Of a stretch of DNA of 27,486 bases, positions 17,027 through 25,253 are shown piece after piece. The DNA is taken from the NCBI GenBank assembly GCA_937925515.1, contig CALALP010000065.1, forward strand, positions 1 through 27,486, written 5' to 3'. The translations under genes and the position numbers were made by a program. The notes under the pieces are model-generated. The model ran no database searches and was not told the DNA's origin. It was given only the letters and a program-made list of their open reading frames with translations. Numbering within the stretch: position 1 is the stretch's first letter; each line of letters starts with the position of its first letter. Source of the DNA: an uncultured Lachnoanaerobaculum sp. (GTDB taxonomy: Bacteria; Bacillota; Clostridia; Lachnospirales; Lachnospiraceae).

Positions 17027-17105
17027 ACTTATGCGTTTAATGTAGTACTAAATTTATTAACGCAAGGTAACTTAGATTAGTTTGGAGTGTGAAACTAAAC
17101 TACTT
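17021..17105 (+). repeat. TAAACTACTT direct repeat enclosing two hairpins
   Basis: TAAACTACTT occurs exactly at 17021-17030 and 17096-17105. Between them lie two inverted repeats: TGCGTT/AACGCA (17032-17037, 17059-17064) and TTAGTTT/AAACTAA (17077-17083, 17092-17098). The last hairpin ends about 17 nt before the ribosome binding site. This could be a regulatory leader, a set of regulator sites, or a small insertion with a duplicated flank. Confidence 0.5.
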
Positions 17106-17127
17106 GATAATCAATAGGAGGAATATA

Positions 17128-17979
17128 ATGACAAAATTTAGGAGATTAATAGTACTTGGGCTTACTACAAGTATGATGAGTGTTACTTTAGCAAATGCAG
17201 GAATTTTTCAGTTAAGTCAGGCAAGTACAGTTTTTGCAGACACTGAGGAAAAAAATTATACTATAAATTCTGCATACTGGGACAATAGTGATGAAAGAGC
17301 TATTGCATACTGGGACGAAACTGAGAGTAAGACAAGCTATAAGGTTCAATTATTTAAGGGAAATAAAAAGATAGGAAATGTTATAACTGTTTCTAAAGAA
17401 ACTTATGATTTTTCTACTTTAGTAGCTAAGAATGGTACAGGAAGTTATACATTTAAGGTATACCCTGCTAAGGGAAATAAAACAAAAGACCTTGTAACCT
17501 CAGATATTTTAGGAGTGGATAGTGATTATCTTACAGATATAAAGAAGTCTGTCGGCTCAACACCTAATAGTTCAAATTCTATAAATGATAAAAATGAGGA
17601 CTCAAGTAAAGGCCCGGGAGTTCCAAAAGGAAATCCAACTACTACTTCAACAAGTACTACAAACTTTAATAATGGTTGGAACTTAGTAAATAATGTCTGG
17701 TATTATCAAAAAGCTGATTCAAATTTAGCCAAAAATGAATGGCTTAGTATTGAACAAAAATGGTATCATTTTTCAGAAAATGGACAGATGCAAATAGGCT
17801 GGTTAAAGGATAATGACAAGTGGTATTACCTTGACTTAGCAAGTGGAAGTCTTAAAACAGGTTGGGAATTTATAAATGGTAAATGGTATTATCTTTCATC
17901 TCCAAATGGAGATTTACTTGTAAATACTACAACTCCGGATAATTTTAGAGTCAATGAAAACGGAGAGCGTATTGAGTAG
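17128..17979 (+). CDS. Secreted protein with choline-binding-like cell-wall repeats
   Basis: The start at 17128 is chosen because AGGAGG lies 6-7 nt upstream and the protein then opens with a signal peptide (KFRRLIVLGL, hydrophobic core, likely cut after VFA at 37). An in-frame ATG 13 codons earlier has no ribosome binding site. After the signal comes a beta-rich domain (about 43-120, WDNSDERAIAYWDET, SYTFKVYPAKG) resembling a fibronectin type III fold. A Ser/Asn/Thr-Pro linker follows (142-180), then about four aromatic-glycine repeats (183-266): GWNLVNNVWYY, NEWLSIEQKWYHF, GWLKDNDKWYYL, GWEFINGKWYYL. These match CW_binding_1/choline-binding repeats that anchor proteins to teichoic acid. No catalytic domain is evident. 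It lies downstream of a two-component pair and ends before a bidirectional hairpin. Precise role unknown. Confidence 0.85.
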   Translation: MTKFRRLIVLGLTTSMMSVTLANAGIFQLSQASTVFADTEEKNYTINSAYWDNSDERAIAYWDETESKTSYKVQLFKGNKKIGNVITVSKETYDFSTLVAKNGTGSYTFKVYPAKGNKTKDLVTSDILGVDSDYLTDIKKSVGSTPNSSNSINDKNEDSSKGPGVPKGNPTTTSTSTTNFNNGWNLVNNVWYYQKADSNLAKNEWLSIEQKWYHFSENGQMQIGWLKDNDKWYYLDLASGSLKTGWEFINGKWYYLSSPNGDLLVNTTTPDNFRVNENGERIE

Positions 17980-18020
17980 TGAGACTATGAAAAAAAGTCT
18001 GTAAATTAATAGAAACAAAG

Positions 18021-18061
18021 ATAGCCTTCTATGATAAAATATAATTATCATAAAAGGCTAT
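18021..18061. terminator. Long hairpin between convergent genes (likely bidirectional terminator)
   Basis: ATAGCCTT (18021-18028) pairs with AAGGCTAT (18054-18061). After one mismatch TATGATAA pairs with TTATCATA, leaving a 7-nt loop, so about 16 base pairs form. It lies between the stop of the cell-wall-binding protein gene and the stop of the minus-strand kinase gene. Flanks are T-rich but without a long T-run. Confidence 0.65.
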
Positions 18062-18114
18062 TATTATGGTAAATAAAAAGTAATTTTATAATGAAAACTT
18101 ATAGCTTAAGGTTA

Positions 18115-19803
18115 TTATAGCTTTGGAATAAAAAGTATAACCGTAGTAAATAAATTAGCCTTAGTGCAAATAACCATATAATTTGATATAACATAAATAT
18201 CTTGCTTATCTATATTTCTTTTAAATAATGAATTATACTTAATTACAATGTCTGTAAGACTTGTAGTATCTAAAAAATCTAAAATTTTTGTTCCATAATA
18301 TAACTCTAACCTTTTAACTATATTTTTTAATCCAAAAGCTGATTTGCTAGAATTTGAATCATCTAACAAAAGTAAATCTATTATCTCTTTCTTTATACCC
18401 ACTCCACTATCCTCTATGGATACTACTGCATAGTTGCCGAAATTTCTACCGGTAATCAATAAATTCCCCTTATTCTCCCTAGGTTTTAAACCATGGTATA
18501 TACTATTTTCAACTAGAGGCTGTAAAGTAAGTTTCGGTATTTTATAATTATTTATTTCTATATCTACTTCAATATTAAAATCAAACTTATCAGAATATCT
18601 TTTATTTTGTATTTTTAAATAATTTTCTACATTCAAAAGTTCATCTTTCAATGATATAATATTATCTCCACCACTTAATGAAAGTCTATAAAAATCTGCT
18701 AATGCCTTTGTGGAATCCCTTGCCTCTTTTACATTTCCCATTGCACAAAGCACATATACTAAATCTAAAGCATTATAAAGAAAATGTGGTTTTATCTGTG
18801 CCTGCATAATATCTAAGTCATATTTTCTTTTTCTTTTTTCCACCTCTCTTACTTGTTTATCAGAAAGATGTTTTCCTATAATTATACATAAGAATATTAT
18901 AAAGACCATAATGTACACTATATTTTTAATTATCTCTGTACTTTCATAAGTTGCACTATTTAAATCTAATTCAGAGATTAAATGCCAGTTAAGATTTTTA
19001 AGACATATATTACTATGTACATATCTCTTATCCGATAACTTTATAATAGAAACATTGTCTTTATCTAAATCAGGCAAATTTCTTGTATTACTAAGTATGT
19101 CATCTTTATTTACAGATGATACTACTAAATTATTTGAGTCTAAAATAAGAAAATTTTCATTTAGTTGTTCATATACTGATGAAATATTCTCTTCATTTAC
19201 ACTTATCACTATATATCCCATATTCTCAAGGTTATTAATATTTATAACAGGTCTTACAAGGCAAATATGATATACATTACTATCTCCTGATACTATGTTG
19301 TACTTACTCATATTCAGCCATTTTCTAAAATATTTACCACCATACTCACTTGCATTTGCCTCAACAAGAAATTTTTCTATATCTAATTTTTTTCTAATGT
19401 TGTTTTCTGTAGAAATTATATTCCCATTTAAACTTATATAATATATCTCATTTAGATTATTAAACATTGATTTGTATAAATCTAATGTAGTTTTTATACT
19501 ATTTCTAAGTTTTAACTCCCTTATTTTTTCATTACTCTCATACTTTAGTAATGAAAATGAGTGATTTATATCTAAATTAATAATATTAGAACAATTTTGT
19601 GCATCTATAAAAATATGGTTTATTTGTTCTGAAACTAAAAAAGCATTGTTTTGTAATACCTTTTTACTTCTTTCTACTGCTTGAGCACTATATATTGTTA
19701 TTGTAATAACAAGCAAAGCAACCACCGGCAATAATACCAGTGGTGCAAAAGATAAAATAATTTTATTCCTTTCAAAAATTTGTTTAATCCTAAAGCTTTT
19801 CAT
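18115..19803 (-). CDS. YesM-type sensor histidine kinase, no adjacent response regulator
   Basis: A 562-residue membrane kinase. TM1 is at about 15-40, an extracellular sensor of roughly 245 residues follows, then TM2 at about 290-311. The His_kinase domain begins almost at once (no recognisable HAMP) with H340 in IMQAQIKPHFLYNALD, the N box LTLQPLVENSIYHGLKP (N433), G1 EDSGVGIKKEI (464-474) and G2 SAFGLKNIVKRLELYYG. Such kinases normally pair with an AraC-type YesN regulator and control the neighbouring sugar transporter; none is encoded here. Oddly, the stretch between ELYYG and the final strand TTVILFIPKL is about 45 residues instead of roughly 15 in relatives as I recall them, suggesting an insertion. 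Its start overlaps the GT4 stop by ATGA, making it the operon's last gene. Confidence 0.85.
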   Translation of the reverse strand: MKSFRIKQIFERNKIILSFAPLVLLPVVALLVITITIYSAQAVERSKKVLQNNAFLVSEQINHIFIDAQNCSNIINLDINHSFSLLKYESNEKIRELKLRNSIKTTLDLYKSMFNNLNEIYYISLNGNIISTENNIRKKLDIEKFLVEANASEYGGKYFRKWLNMSKYNIVSGDSNVYHICLVRPVININNLENMGYIVISVNEENISSVYEQLNENFLILDSNNLVVSSVNKDDILSNTRNLPDLDKDNVSIIKLSDKRYVHSNICLKNLNWHLISELDLNSATYESTEIIKNIVYIMVFIIFLCIIIGKHLSDKQVREVEKRKRKYDLDIMQAQIKPHFLYNALDLVYVLCAMGNVKEARDSTKALADFYRLSLSGGDNIISLKDELLNVENYLKIQNKRYSDKFDFNIEVDIEINNYKIPKLTLQPLVENSIYHGLKPRENKGNLLITGRNFGNYAVVSIEDSGVGIKKEIIDLLLLDDSNSSKSAFGLKNIVKRLELYYGTKILDFLDTTSLTDIVIKYNSLFKRNIDKQDIYVISNYMVICTKANLFTTVILFIPKL

Positions 19804-21152
19804 AAATTTAAACTTTCAATTAATTTCTCTAAACTGTTATATGAGTAATTTTTTCTTGCAATATTATAGTTGTCCTCTACTATATTAGTTTCTAAATCAC
19901 TATTAAGTAAAATGCTTATCACTTCTTTTGAAACTTTTGATAATATATCTTCTTTTACACATACAAGATTATCTGTATCCCTAGAAAACTCATCTCCCAA
20001 GCTTACAATTTTAAATCCCTTATTTTTTAAATCTGATATATATACAGGATATTCAAAGGCAATTATAGGCAATTTAGCAAAAACTGCCTCAATAAATTGA
20101 TTTCCAAATCCCTCCCATATACTTGGATAAGTTACAAAATCTGAATACACATAACTATCCCAAAGTGAATATATCTTTTTTCCATTTACCATATTTCTTG
20201 AATGAGCAACTCTATCTCCAATAAATCTTATATCTACTTTCTTAGTTTCTGCTTTTTTTATTAACTTATTTACATAATCTGATGAAATACCAAAGCTTTC
20301 CACTATCCCTGCACATAGTAATATAATTTTACTATTTTCATTAATATACTTACCATTATAAAGTTTCTTTCCTATAAGTTTTGACTTATTTTCATTTAAA
20401 CTATCTACAACATCTATTGCAAGCTCTATTCCTTTTCTATCCATTACTCTTGTAGCTTGTAAAAATATAATATCATTTTCAGCTATATTAAAATCTTTTA
20501 GAAAAGTCTTGTTATAGTCATCTACTGACCATTTATTCATCTCAAAGTCAAATACATTTGGCACTATATCTGCTTTTATATGTTTTTTATCAAATAAAGC
20601 TTTTTGTGCAATACTATTAATAACTAAGTTTTTGACATTTTTTATATTTGGTGGAGCTAGCTTTTCTAATATATCAGCTACTTCAATACAAGTTGGTTCT
20701 ACTTCTCCACTATCTTCAAAGTAAAAATCATGATTATGACATATAGTTTTTATATTTGTTTCTATAATAAACTCATATATTGCCTTTAAAGCTGCTATAT
20801 GATAGCCTACACTCATAAGATTATTTGGAATAATAATCTCAATATTATTTTCCTTTATTATTTGGTATAATTTTTCTTTTATTATCTTAGCACTATTATT
20901 GATATCTGAAATTAGTTCTATACCATTTTCATAATCTACTAATCTTACTGTTGCATTCTCTATTTCCTTTTTAGTCTGCTTGTGATAAAAAGAAAGTTCT
21001 GGAATACATAAAACTCTTTCATTATCATTATTTCCGGCAATATAAAAAACTTCATGCCCTAGCTTTTCAAGAACGGTTCTCCACTTATCAACTTCAAGGG
21101 AAACACCGTCTGTTTTTCCCAAAGCATTATGTAAAAAAGCAATCTTTGACAT
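19800..21152 (-). CDS. GT4-family retaining glycosyltransferase
   Basis: A 450-residue soluble GT-B enzyme that would transfer a sugar from a nucleotide-sugar donor. The N-terminal Rossmann half begins KIAFLHNALGKTDGVSLEV and includes ICHNHDFYFEDSG (about 137-149). The C-terminal half contains FLQATRVMDRKGIELAI (230-246), and the GT4 E-x7-E motif E347...E355 in YPSIWEGFGNQFIEAV. The TDGVSLE opening reminds me of GT4 enzymes that build glucosyl- or mannosyl-glycerate type solutes, but this is from memory and not proof of substrate. There is no membrane segment. It is coupled to the upstream GH-like gene through a 1-bp TAATG overlap and to the kinase downstream by ATGA. A glycosyltransferase inside a sugar-import operon is unusual. 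Confidence 0.85.
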   Translation of the reverse strand: MSKIAFLHNALGKTDGVSLEVDKWRTVLEKLGHEVFYIAGNNDNERVLCIPELSFYHKQTKKEIENATVRLVDYENGIELISDINNSAKIIKEKLYQIIKENNIEIIIPNNLMSVGYHIAALKAIYEFIIETNIKTICHNHDFYFEDSGEVEPTCIEVADILEKLAPPNIKNVKNLVINSIAQKALFDKKHIKADIVPNVFDFEMNKWSVDDYNKTFLKDFNIAENDIIFLQATRVMDRKGIELAIDVVDSLNENKSKLIGKKLYNGKYINENSKIILLCAGIVESFGISSDYVNKLIKKAETKKVDIRFIGDRVAHSRNMVNGKKIYSLWDSYVYSDFVTYPSIWEGFGNQFIEAVFAKLPIIAFEYPVYISDLKNKGFKIVSLGDEFSRDTDNLVCVKEDILSKVSKEVISILLNSDLETNIVEDNYNIARKNYSYNSLEKLIESLNL

Positions 21153-23467
21153 TATTCTACCTCATCATAAAAACATTCTAAAAGTTTAAGTCCATGACCC
21201 CCTCTTTCATCTTCCCCAATAGTTTCTATTGGATTAAATCTTATATACCTAGTTGTAGTAGTTTCAAATATATAAGATTTAGGTTTACCGTCATTTCTAC
21301 TTTCTATTATAATAGTTTTGTACTCTTTATTATCTATTGAAAAGTCTATATTAAAACATTTTGCATATTTTACTTTATCTGTAGTTAAGCAGACTCTATT
21401 TGTTGGCACAGGCTTTCCTATATCTATTGTAAATGCATGATTTCCCGGGGTACTTGACATAGTACAGTCAATTACATTTCCATTTGTACAGTTCATATAA
21501 TACCCCTCATTTGTTGGAATCATGTCAGCCCTTACTCCCTTTCTAAAAAGCAAGTTTTTTCTGTAATTTATATTTTTTAACTTAACATTTACCTCTCTTA
21601 CAAAACTTTCAAGAATTACTCTGCCATTAACATTTTTTCCTACACTCAACTCTTCAATATTATCTAAAAGTATCGGTATATCAATTATAATATTATTTTT
21701 AGGCTCTTCACCGGTAAACTTGATAGAAATGATATTTTCCATAAGTGCCTCAATTATAAAACCAAATCTTTTATTACCTGAAATAGGGAAATTATCAACT
21801 ACAATCCTTTTTCCTGCATATAACCATTCTTCCGGTATTCCTCTACCTATTATAATAGAAGTATCATATTTTTCTACTATTAAGCTTTCTAATAAAACTT
21901 TTGATGCTAAGGACTGCCCCCATATATGAGGGCAACTTCCGTCTCCACTTAGAGGATGTAGTCCTAGCCATTTTTCTTTTACAGGTTCTCCCTCACTTTC
22001 CCAAAAACTATATGGCCCACATTGACCATAGCTAATCATTGCTTGATAAGCATAGATACCCTCACTCCTATATTTTATCCCCCTTAGTCCTGTGGCGGCA
22101 AGTCCTGCATTATAAGCACCTATACTATCTGAGAAACTTCCACCACCAAAAGAATGTGGCAACAGTCCTGCATTTTCACCTCTCTTTAAACCATAAGTAT
22201 AAGTATCATCAATCATATCAATCATAACACCATATTGATCTACATCAAATAAAAAGCCGTCCCAAGCCCAACGCCCAAATAAAAACATAGATGCCCAGTT
22301 TGTATTTTTTGGTTTACTACATATATTCTTAGAATTATCTTCTACCATTGATGCCGGAATATAGTTTAAATTATATTCTTTGATAGTTTTACTTATAACC
22401 TTATCTACATTAAAAAATAACTTATTATAGAGTTCTTTTGCAAATTTTACTTCATCTTCATTTTCAAGTATATTTGCAATATATCCATAAGCAGTAAGTC
22501 CTAAAAGTGCAGACCAATTATCAACTGTCCAATATCCAATCTTATCTATATCCCACGTCTTTTTTATTATACCTAAACTTTCAATATCTATTTCAATTTT
22601 ATGAGCAAATTCTCTTATACTTTCAAAGTTCTCTTCTAAAACCAATCTATCATTTGTTTTTAAATAATAAAGTGCAAAAGGCCATGAATATTTCCACTTT
22701 GCGTCATCATACCTTACTTGAAACTTTAGATTTGAAAGATAAATCTTTGCATCTTCAAAATATCCTTGATTAAATAAATTTACTAAAATGCCTATTGCAT
22801 CATGGTCAAATACTTCCTCATACCCATTTGCACCAACATATAAATCATATTTATTTCTTATGATATGGGTATAAATGAAATTAGCCTTATAACTTTCAAT
22901 AAGTCTTGAGTCAGGAATATCCACAATATCTGTAATAAGCTTTAATTTTTCAAGCCAGTATTCTTTCATATGATTAAAATGCAAATCAAATCCACCTAAA
23001 TCTATTAGCTCATCTTTTGTCAGAAGTTCATAATCATTACCAAATCTATCTGAAATAATTACAAAATCATGCTTTACTATTTGTTTAGGTAAAATCTCCC
23101 CCAAGCCCTCATTAAGACAAATTAGCTCTTTTGACTGTTTTGGAGATATTTTTTTCTTTATATTTGAGTTATTTTTGATTTCAACCCTTGAATATACAGC
23201 TACATAATCTCTATTTTCTATACTTATTTTATCTGCAAAATTTTTTATTTTTACAATACATTCATCAATTTCAAATTCAGATACTAAGCATGGTAAAAAG
23301 CCCTCTTCATTGTACCAGTCAATACTTTCTGCATTTTTACTTATACCAAATTCTATAAGTATATTTCTACTATCTCTTATAAAATATCCACCCTCTAAAT
23401 AGCAAATTACACTTTCATTATCTCCACTCCAACCTATTACCCCTGCTTTACTTAAATCATCTTTCAT
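21152..23467 (-). CDS. Cytoplasmic (alpha/alpha)6-type glycoside-active protein with discoidin-like C-terminus
   Basis: A 771-residue protein without signal peptide, so it should act on imported sugar. The first 180 residues look like a beta-sandwich. The middle (about 190-540) resembles the (alpha/alpha)6 barrels of glycoside hydrolase or phosphorylase families such as GH63, GH15 or GH65. It has acidic and aromatic clusters NGYEEVFDHDAIG (214-226), WTVDNWSALLG, WASMFLFGRWAWDGFLFDVD (391-410), YGQCGPYSFWESEGE and SCPHIWGQSLASKVLL. Candidate catalytic acids are E217/E218, D221/D223 and E490/E492; I cannot assign them. From about 650 to the end the sequence resembles an F5/8 type C (discoidin) carbohydrate-binding domain, ending TRYIRFNPIE. 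It starts 4 bp after the permease gene and overlaps the GT4 gene. Exact family and substrate are unknown. Confidence 0.65.
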   Translation of the reverse strand: MKDDLSKAGVIGWSGDNESVICYLEGGYFIRDSRNILIEFGISKNAESIDWYNEEGFLPCLVSEFEIDECIVKIKNFADKISIENRDYVAVYSRVEIKNNSNIKKKISPKQSKELICLNEGLGEILPKQIVKHDFVIISDRFGNDYELLTKDELIDLGGFDLHFNHMKEYWLEKLKLITDIVDIPDSRLIESYKANFIYTHIIRNKYDLYVGANGYEEVFDHDAIGILVNLFNQGYFEDAKIYLSNLKFQVRYDDAKWKYSWPFALYYLKTNDRLVLEENFESIREFAHKIEIDIESLGIIKKTWDIDKIGYWTVDNWSALLGLTAYGYIANILENEDEVKFAKELYNKLFFNVDKVISKTIKEYNLNYIPASMVEDNSKNICSKPKNTNWASMFLFGRWAWDGFLFDVDQYGVMIDMIDDTYTYGLKRGENAGLLPHSFGGGSFSDSIGAYNAGLAATGLRGIKYRSEGIYAYQAMISYGQCGPYSFWESEGEPVKEKWLGLHPLSGDGSCPHIWGQSLASKVLLESLIVEKYDTSIIIGRGIPEEWLYAGKRIVVDNFPISGNKRFGFIIEALMENIISIKFTGEEPKNNIIIDIPILLDNIEELSVGKNVNGRVILESFVREVNVKLKNINYRKNLLFRKGVRADMIPTNEGYYMNCTNGNVIDCTMSSTPGNHAFTIDIGKPVPTNRVCLTTDKVKYAKCFNIDFSIDNKEYKTIIIESRNDGKPKSYIFETTTTRYIRFNPIETIGEDERGGHGLKLLECFYDEVE

Positions 23468-23471
23468 ATAA

Positions 23472-24311
23472 TTATCCCTTTATTCCTGCTCCGTATGCAA
23501 CTGCACTCTCTATCTCTTTGCTAAATAAAAGATATAAAATAAAAGTTGGTATACTTGAAATTACAAGTGATGCCGCCATAGCTCCCCAATCAGTCGAAAA
23601 CTGTCCTTGAAACTTAACTAATCCTATTGGTAAGGTATTTAATGACTGCTTTCCTATAACTACTAGTGCAATAATAAATTCATTCCAAGAAAACAACATT
23701 ACAAATAATGCACAGGTAATTATTACAGGTTTCATAAGTGGTACTATTATCTGAAAAAATGTTATAAAGATATTGGCTCCGTCAATCGCAGCTGACTCTT
23801 CCATTTCAAATGGTATACTTCTAAGATAGCCATAAAATATAGTAATAATAAATGGAAGTTCAAATGCAACATAAGGAAGTATAAGTGAAATAAGACTATT
23901 TCCTGCATGTAAATCTCTTACAAGTATAACTAATGGTATAAGCACTATCTGAACAGGTATAAACATTCCTAAACTCACATAATTTTTTATAAATACATTT
24001 CCTCTAAAATCTAGTCTTGAGATTGCATAGGCAAACATCATTGCAAAAAGTATTGTAAATATTATTACAAATGCCGCTACAATTATACTATTTGTAAAAT
24101 ATCTTACTACATCATATTCAAGCCATGCTTTCACATAATTTTCTAATCTTAGAACATGTGGAAAGCCAAATGGATTTGTAGAAAATATCTCCTCATTATT
24201 CTTTAATGAATTAAATGTCATCCAAACTAAAGGATAAGCAGCAAATACAGCATATAAACATAAAAACAAATATATAAATATCTTTGTTACTAAATTAAAT
24301 ATTTTTTTCAT
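23472..24311 (-). CDS. Carbohydrate ABC transporter permease, MalG/CUT1 type
   Basis: A 279-residue inner-membrane permease with six predicted transmembrane segments, the first at about 11-30. The EAA loop for contacting the ATPase reads EMEESAAIDGANIFITFFQIIVPLMKP, and the segment LFSWNEFIIALVVIG is typical of MalG/UgpE-like subunits. Its ribosome binding site is weak (AGGTTG) and it lies 51 bp behind the partner permease, the largest gap in the operon. It should form a heterodimer with the next-upstream permease to import an oligosaccharide or glycoside. Confidence 0.93.
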   Translation of the reverse strand: MKKIFNLVTKIFIYLFLCLYAVFAAYPLVWMTFNSLKNNEEIFSTNPFGFPHVLRLENYVKAWLEYDVVRYFTNSIIVAAFVIIFTILFAMMFAYAISRLDFRGNVFIKNYVSLGMFIPVQIVLIPLVILVRDLHAGNSLISLILPYVAFELPFIITIFYGYLRSIPFEMEESAAIDGANIFITFFQIIVPLMKPVIITCALFVMLFSWNEFIIALVVIGKQSLNTLPIGLVKFQGQFSTDWGAMAASLVISSIPTFILYLLFSKEIESAVAYGAGIKG

Positions 24312-24362
24312 ATTAATTCAACCTAATTTATAATGAAACTTTTTTATTTTGTCTCACATAAA

Positions 24363-25253
24363 CTAATTAATTCTTTCCCTTGCTATAAATCTATTAATTA
24401 TAAGAGTACACAACAAACATTCTAAAACTAAGGTTACAGCTATAGAACAAGCGTATCCAAAATTGCCACTCACATACGCACTCTTATACATCATATAAGT
24501 AAGTGTTGAAGTTGCATTTCCAGGCCCTCCACCTGTCATTATATACATGTGGTCAAATGCTCTTAATCCACCGGATATTATAAGTATTAGAAGTAACTTA
24601 TAAGTTTCTGACAAAAGTGGTATAGTAATAAAAAAATGAGCCTTAACGCTTGTAGCACCGTCTAACTTAGCCGCCTCATAATACTGCTGTGGTATGCTTT
24701 TTATTGCTGTATATATTAAAAGTATAGTATTCCCTATTCCCTGCCAAGCTGTAAGAAATGCCATAGTTAATATGGCACTAAAGCCGCTTGCAAGCCAATT
24801 TTGAGAATAATTAATACCTAAAAATCTAAAGACCCTATTTATTAAACCCATATTACTAGGATCGCTTGCAAGCATAGCTAACCAAAGTTTACACACTATA
24901 ACAGTAGATAAAGTACTTGGTATAAAATATATGGATCTAAATATTCTTGAACCCTTTATTCTTTTAGATGAAAGCAAGAGTGCTATTACAGTTCCAAGTC
25001 CAATTTGATAAATTACTGTAACCATAGGATAAAGTAGCCCGTTGATAATAGAAATCTTAAAGGTAGAATCTTTTGTAAAAAGTTTAATATAATGCTTAAA
25101 GCCTACAAATTTTCCAAGATTTATACCGTCCCAATTATACAAACTCTTAATAAGAGTCTGCATAATTGGATAAAAAACAACTACTGTATATATTAGAAGT
25201 GTCGGAAAAATAAATATAAAAATATGAAACTTATTTTTAAATACATTTCTCAT
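24363..25253 (-). CDS. Carbohydrate ABC transporter permease, MalF/CUT1 type
   Basis: A 296-residue permease with about six transmembrane segments, the first at about 9-30. The EAA loop reads YYEAAKLDGATSVKAHFFIT, and TGGGPGNATSTLTYMMYKSAY is the familiar MalF/UgpA-type C-terminal signature. Its start overlaps the binding-protein stop by one base (TAATG) with GAGGGAA upstream, so translation is coupled. No ATP-binding protein is encoded here; such CUT1 importers in Firmicutes commonly share one MsmX-like ATPase from elsewhere in the genome. Confidence 0.93.
   Translation of the reverse strand: MRNVFKNKFHIFIFIFPTLLIYTVVVFYPIMQTLIKSLYNWDGINLGKFVGFKHYIKLFTKDSTFKISIINGLLYPMVTVIYQIGLGTVIALLLSSKRIKGSRIFRSIYFIPSTLSTVIVCKLWLAMLASDPSNMGLINRVFRFLGINYSQNWLASGFSAILTMAFLTAWQGIGNTILLIYTAIKSIPQQYYEAAKLDGATSVKAHFFITIPLLSETYKLLLILIISGGLRAFDHMYIMTGGGPGNATSTLTYMMYKSAYVSGNFGYACSIAVTLVLECLLCTLIINRFIARERIN

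Noticed and set aside
17032..17064. TGCGTT/AACGCA hairpin as terminator of the mutS2/two-component operon.
   Set aside because: Only six perfect pairs around a 21-nt interior, with no T-run after it. Listed instead within the repeat block.
22039..22773. Open frames antisense to the GH-like gene.
   Set aside because: They lack ribosome binding sites, have low-complexity Tyr/Leu/His-rich content, and lie opposite a clearly coding frame.
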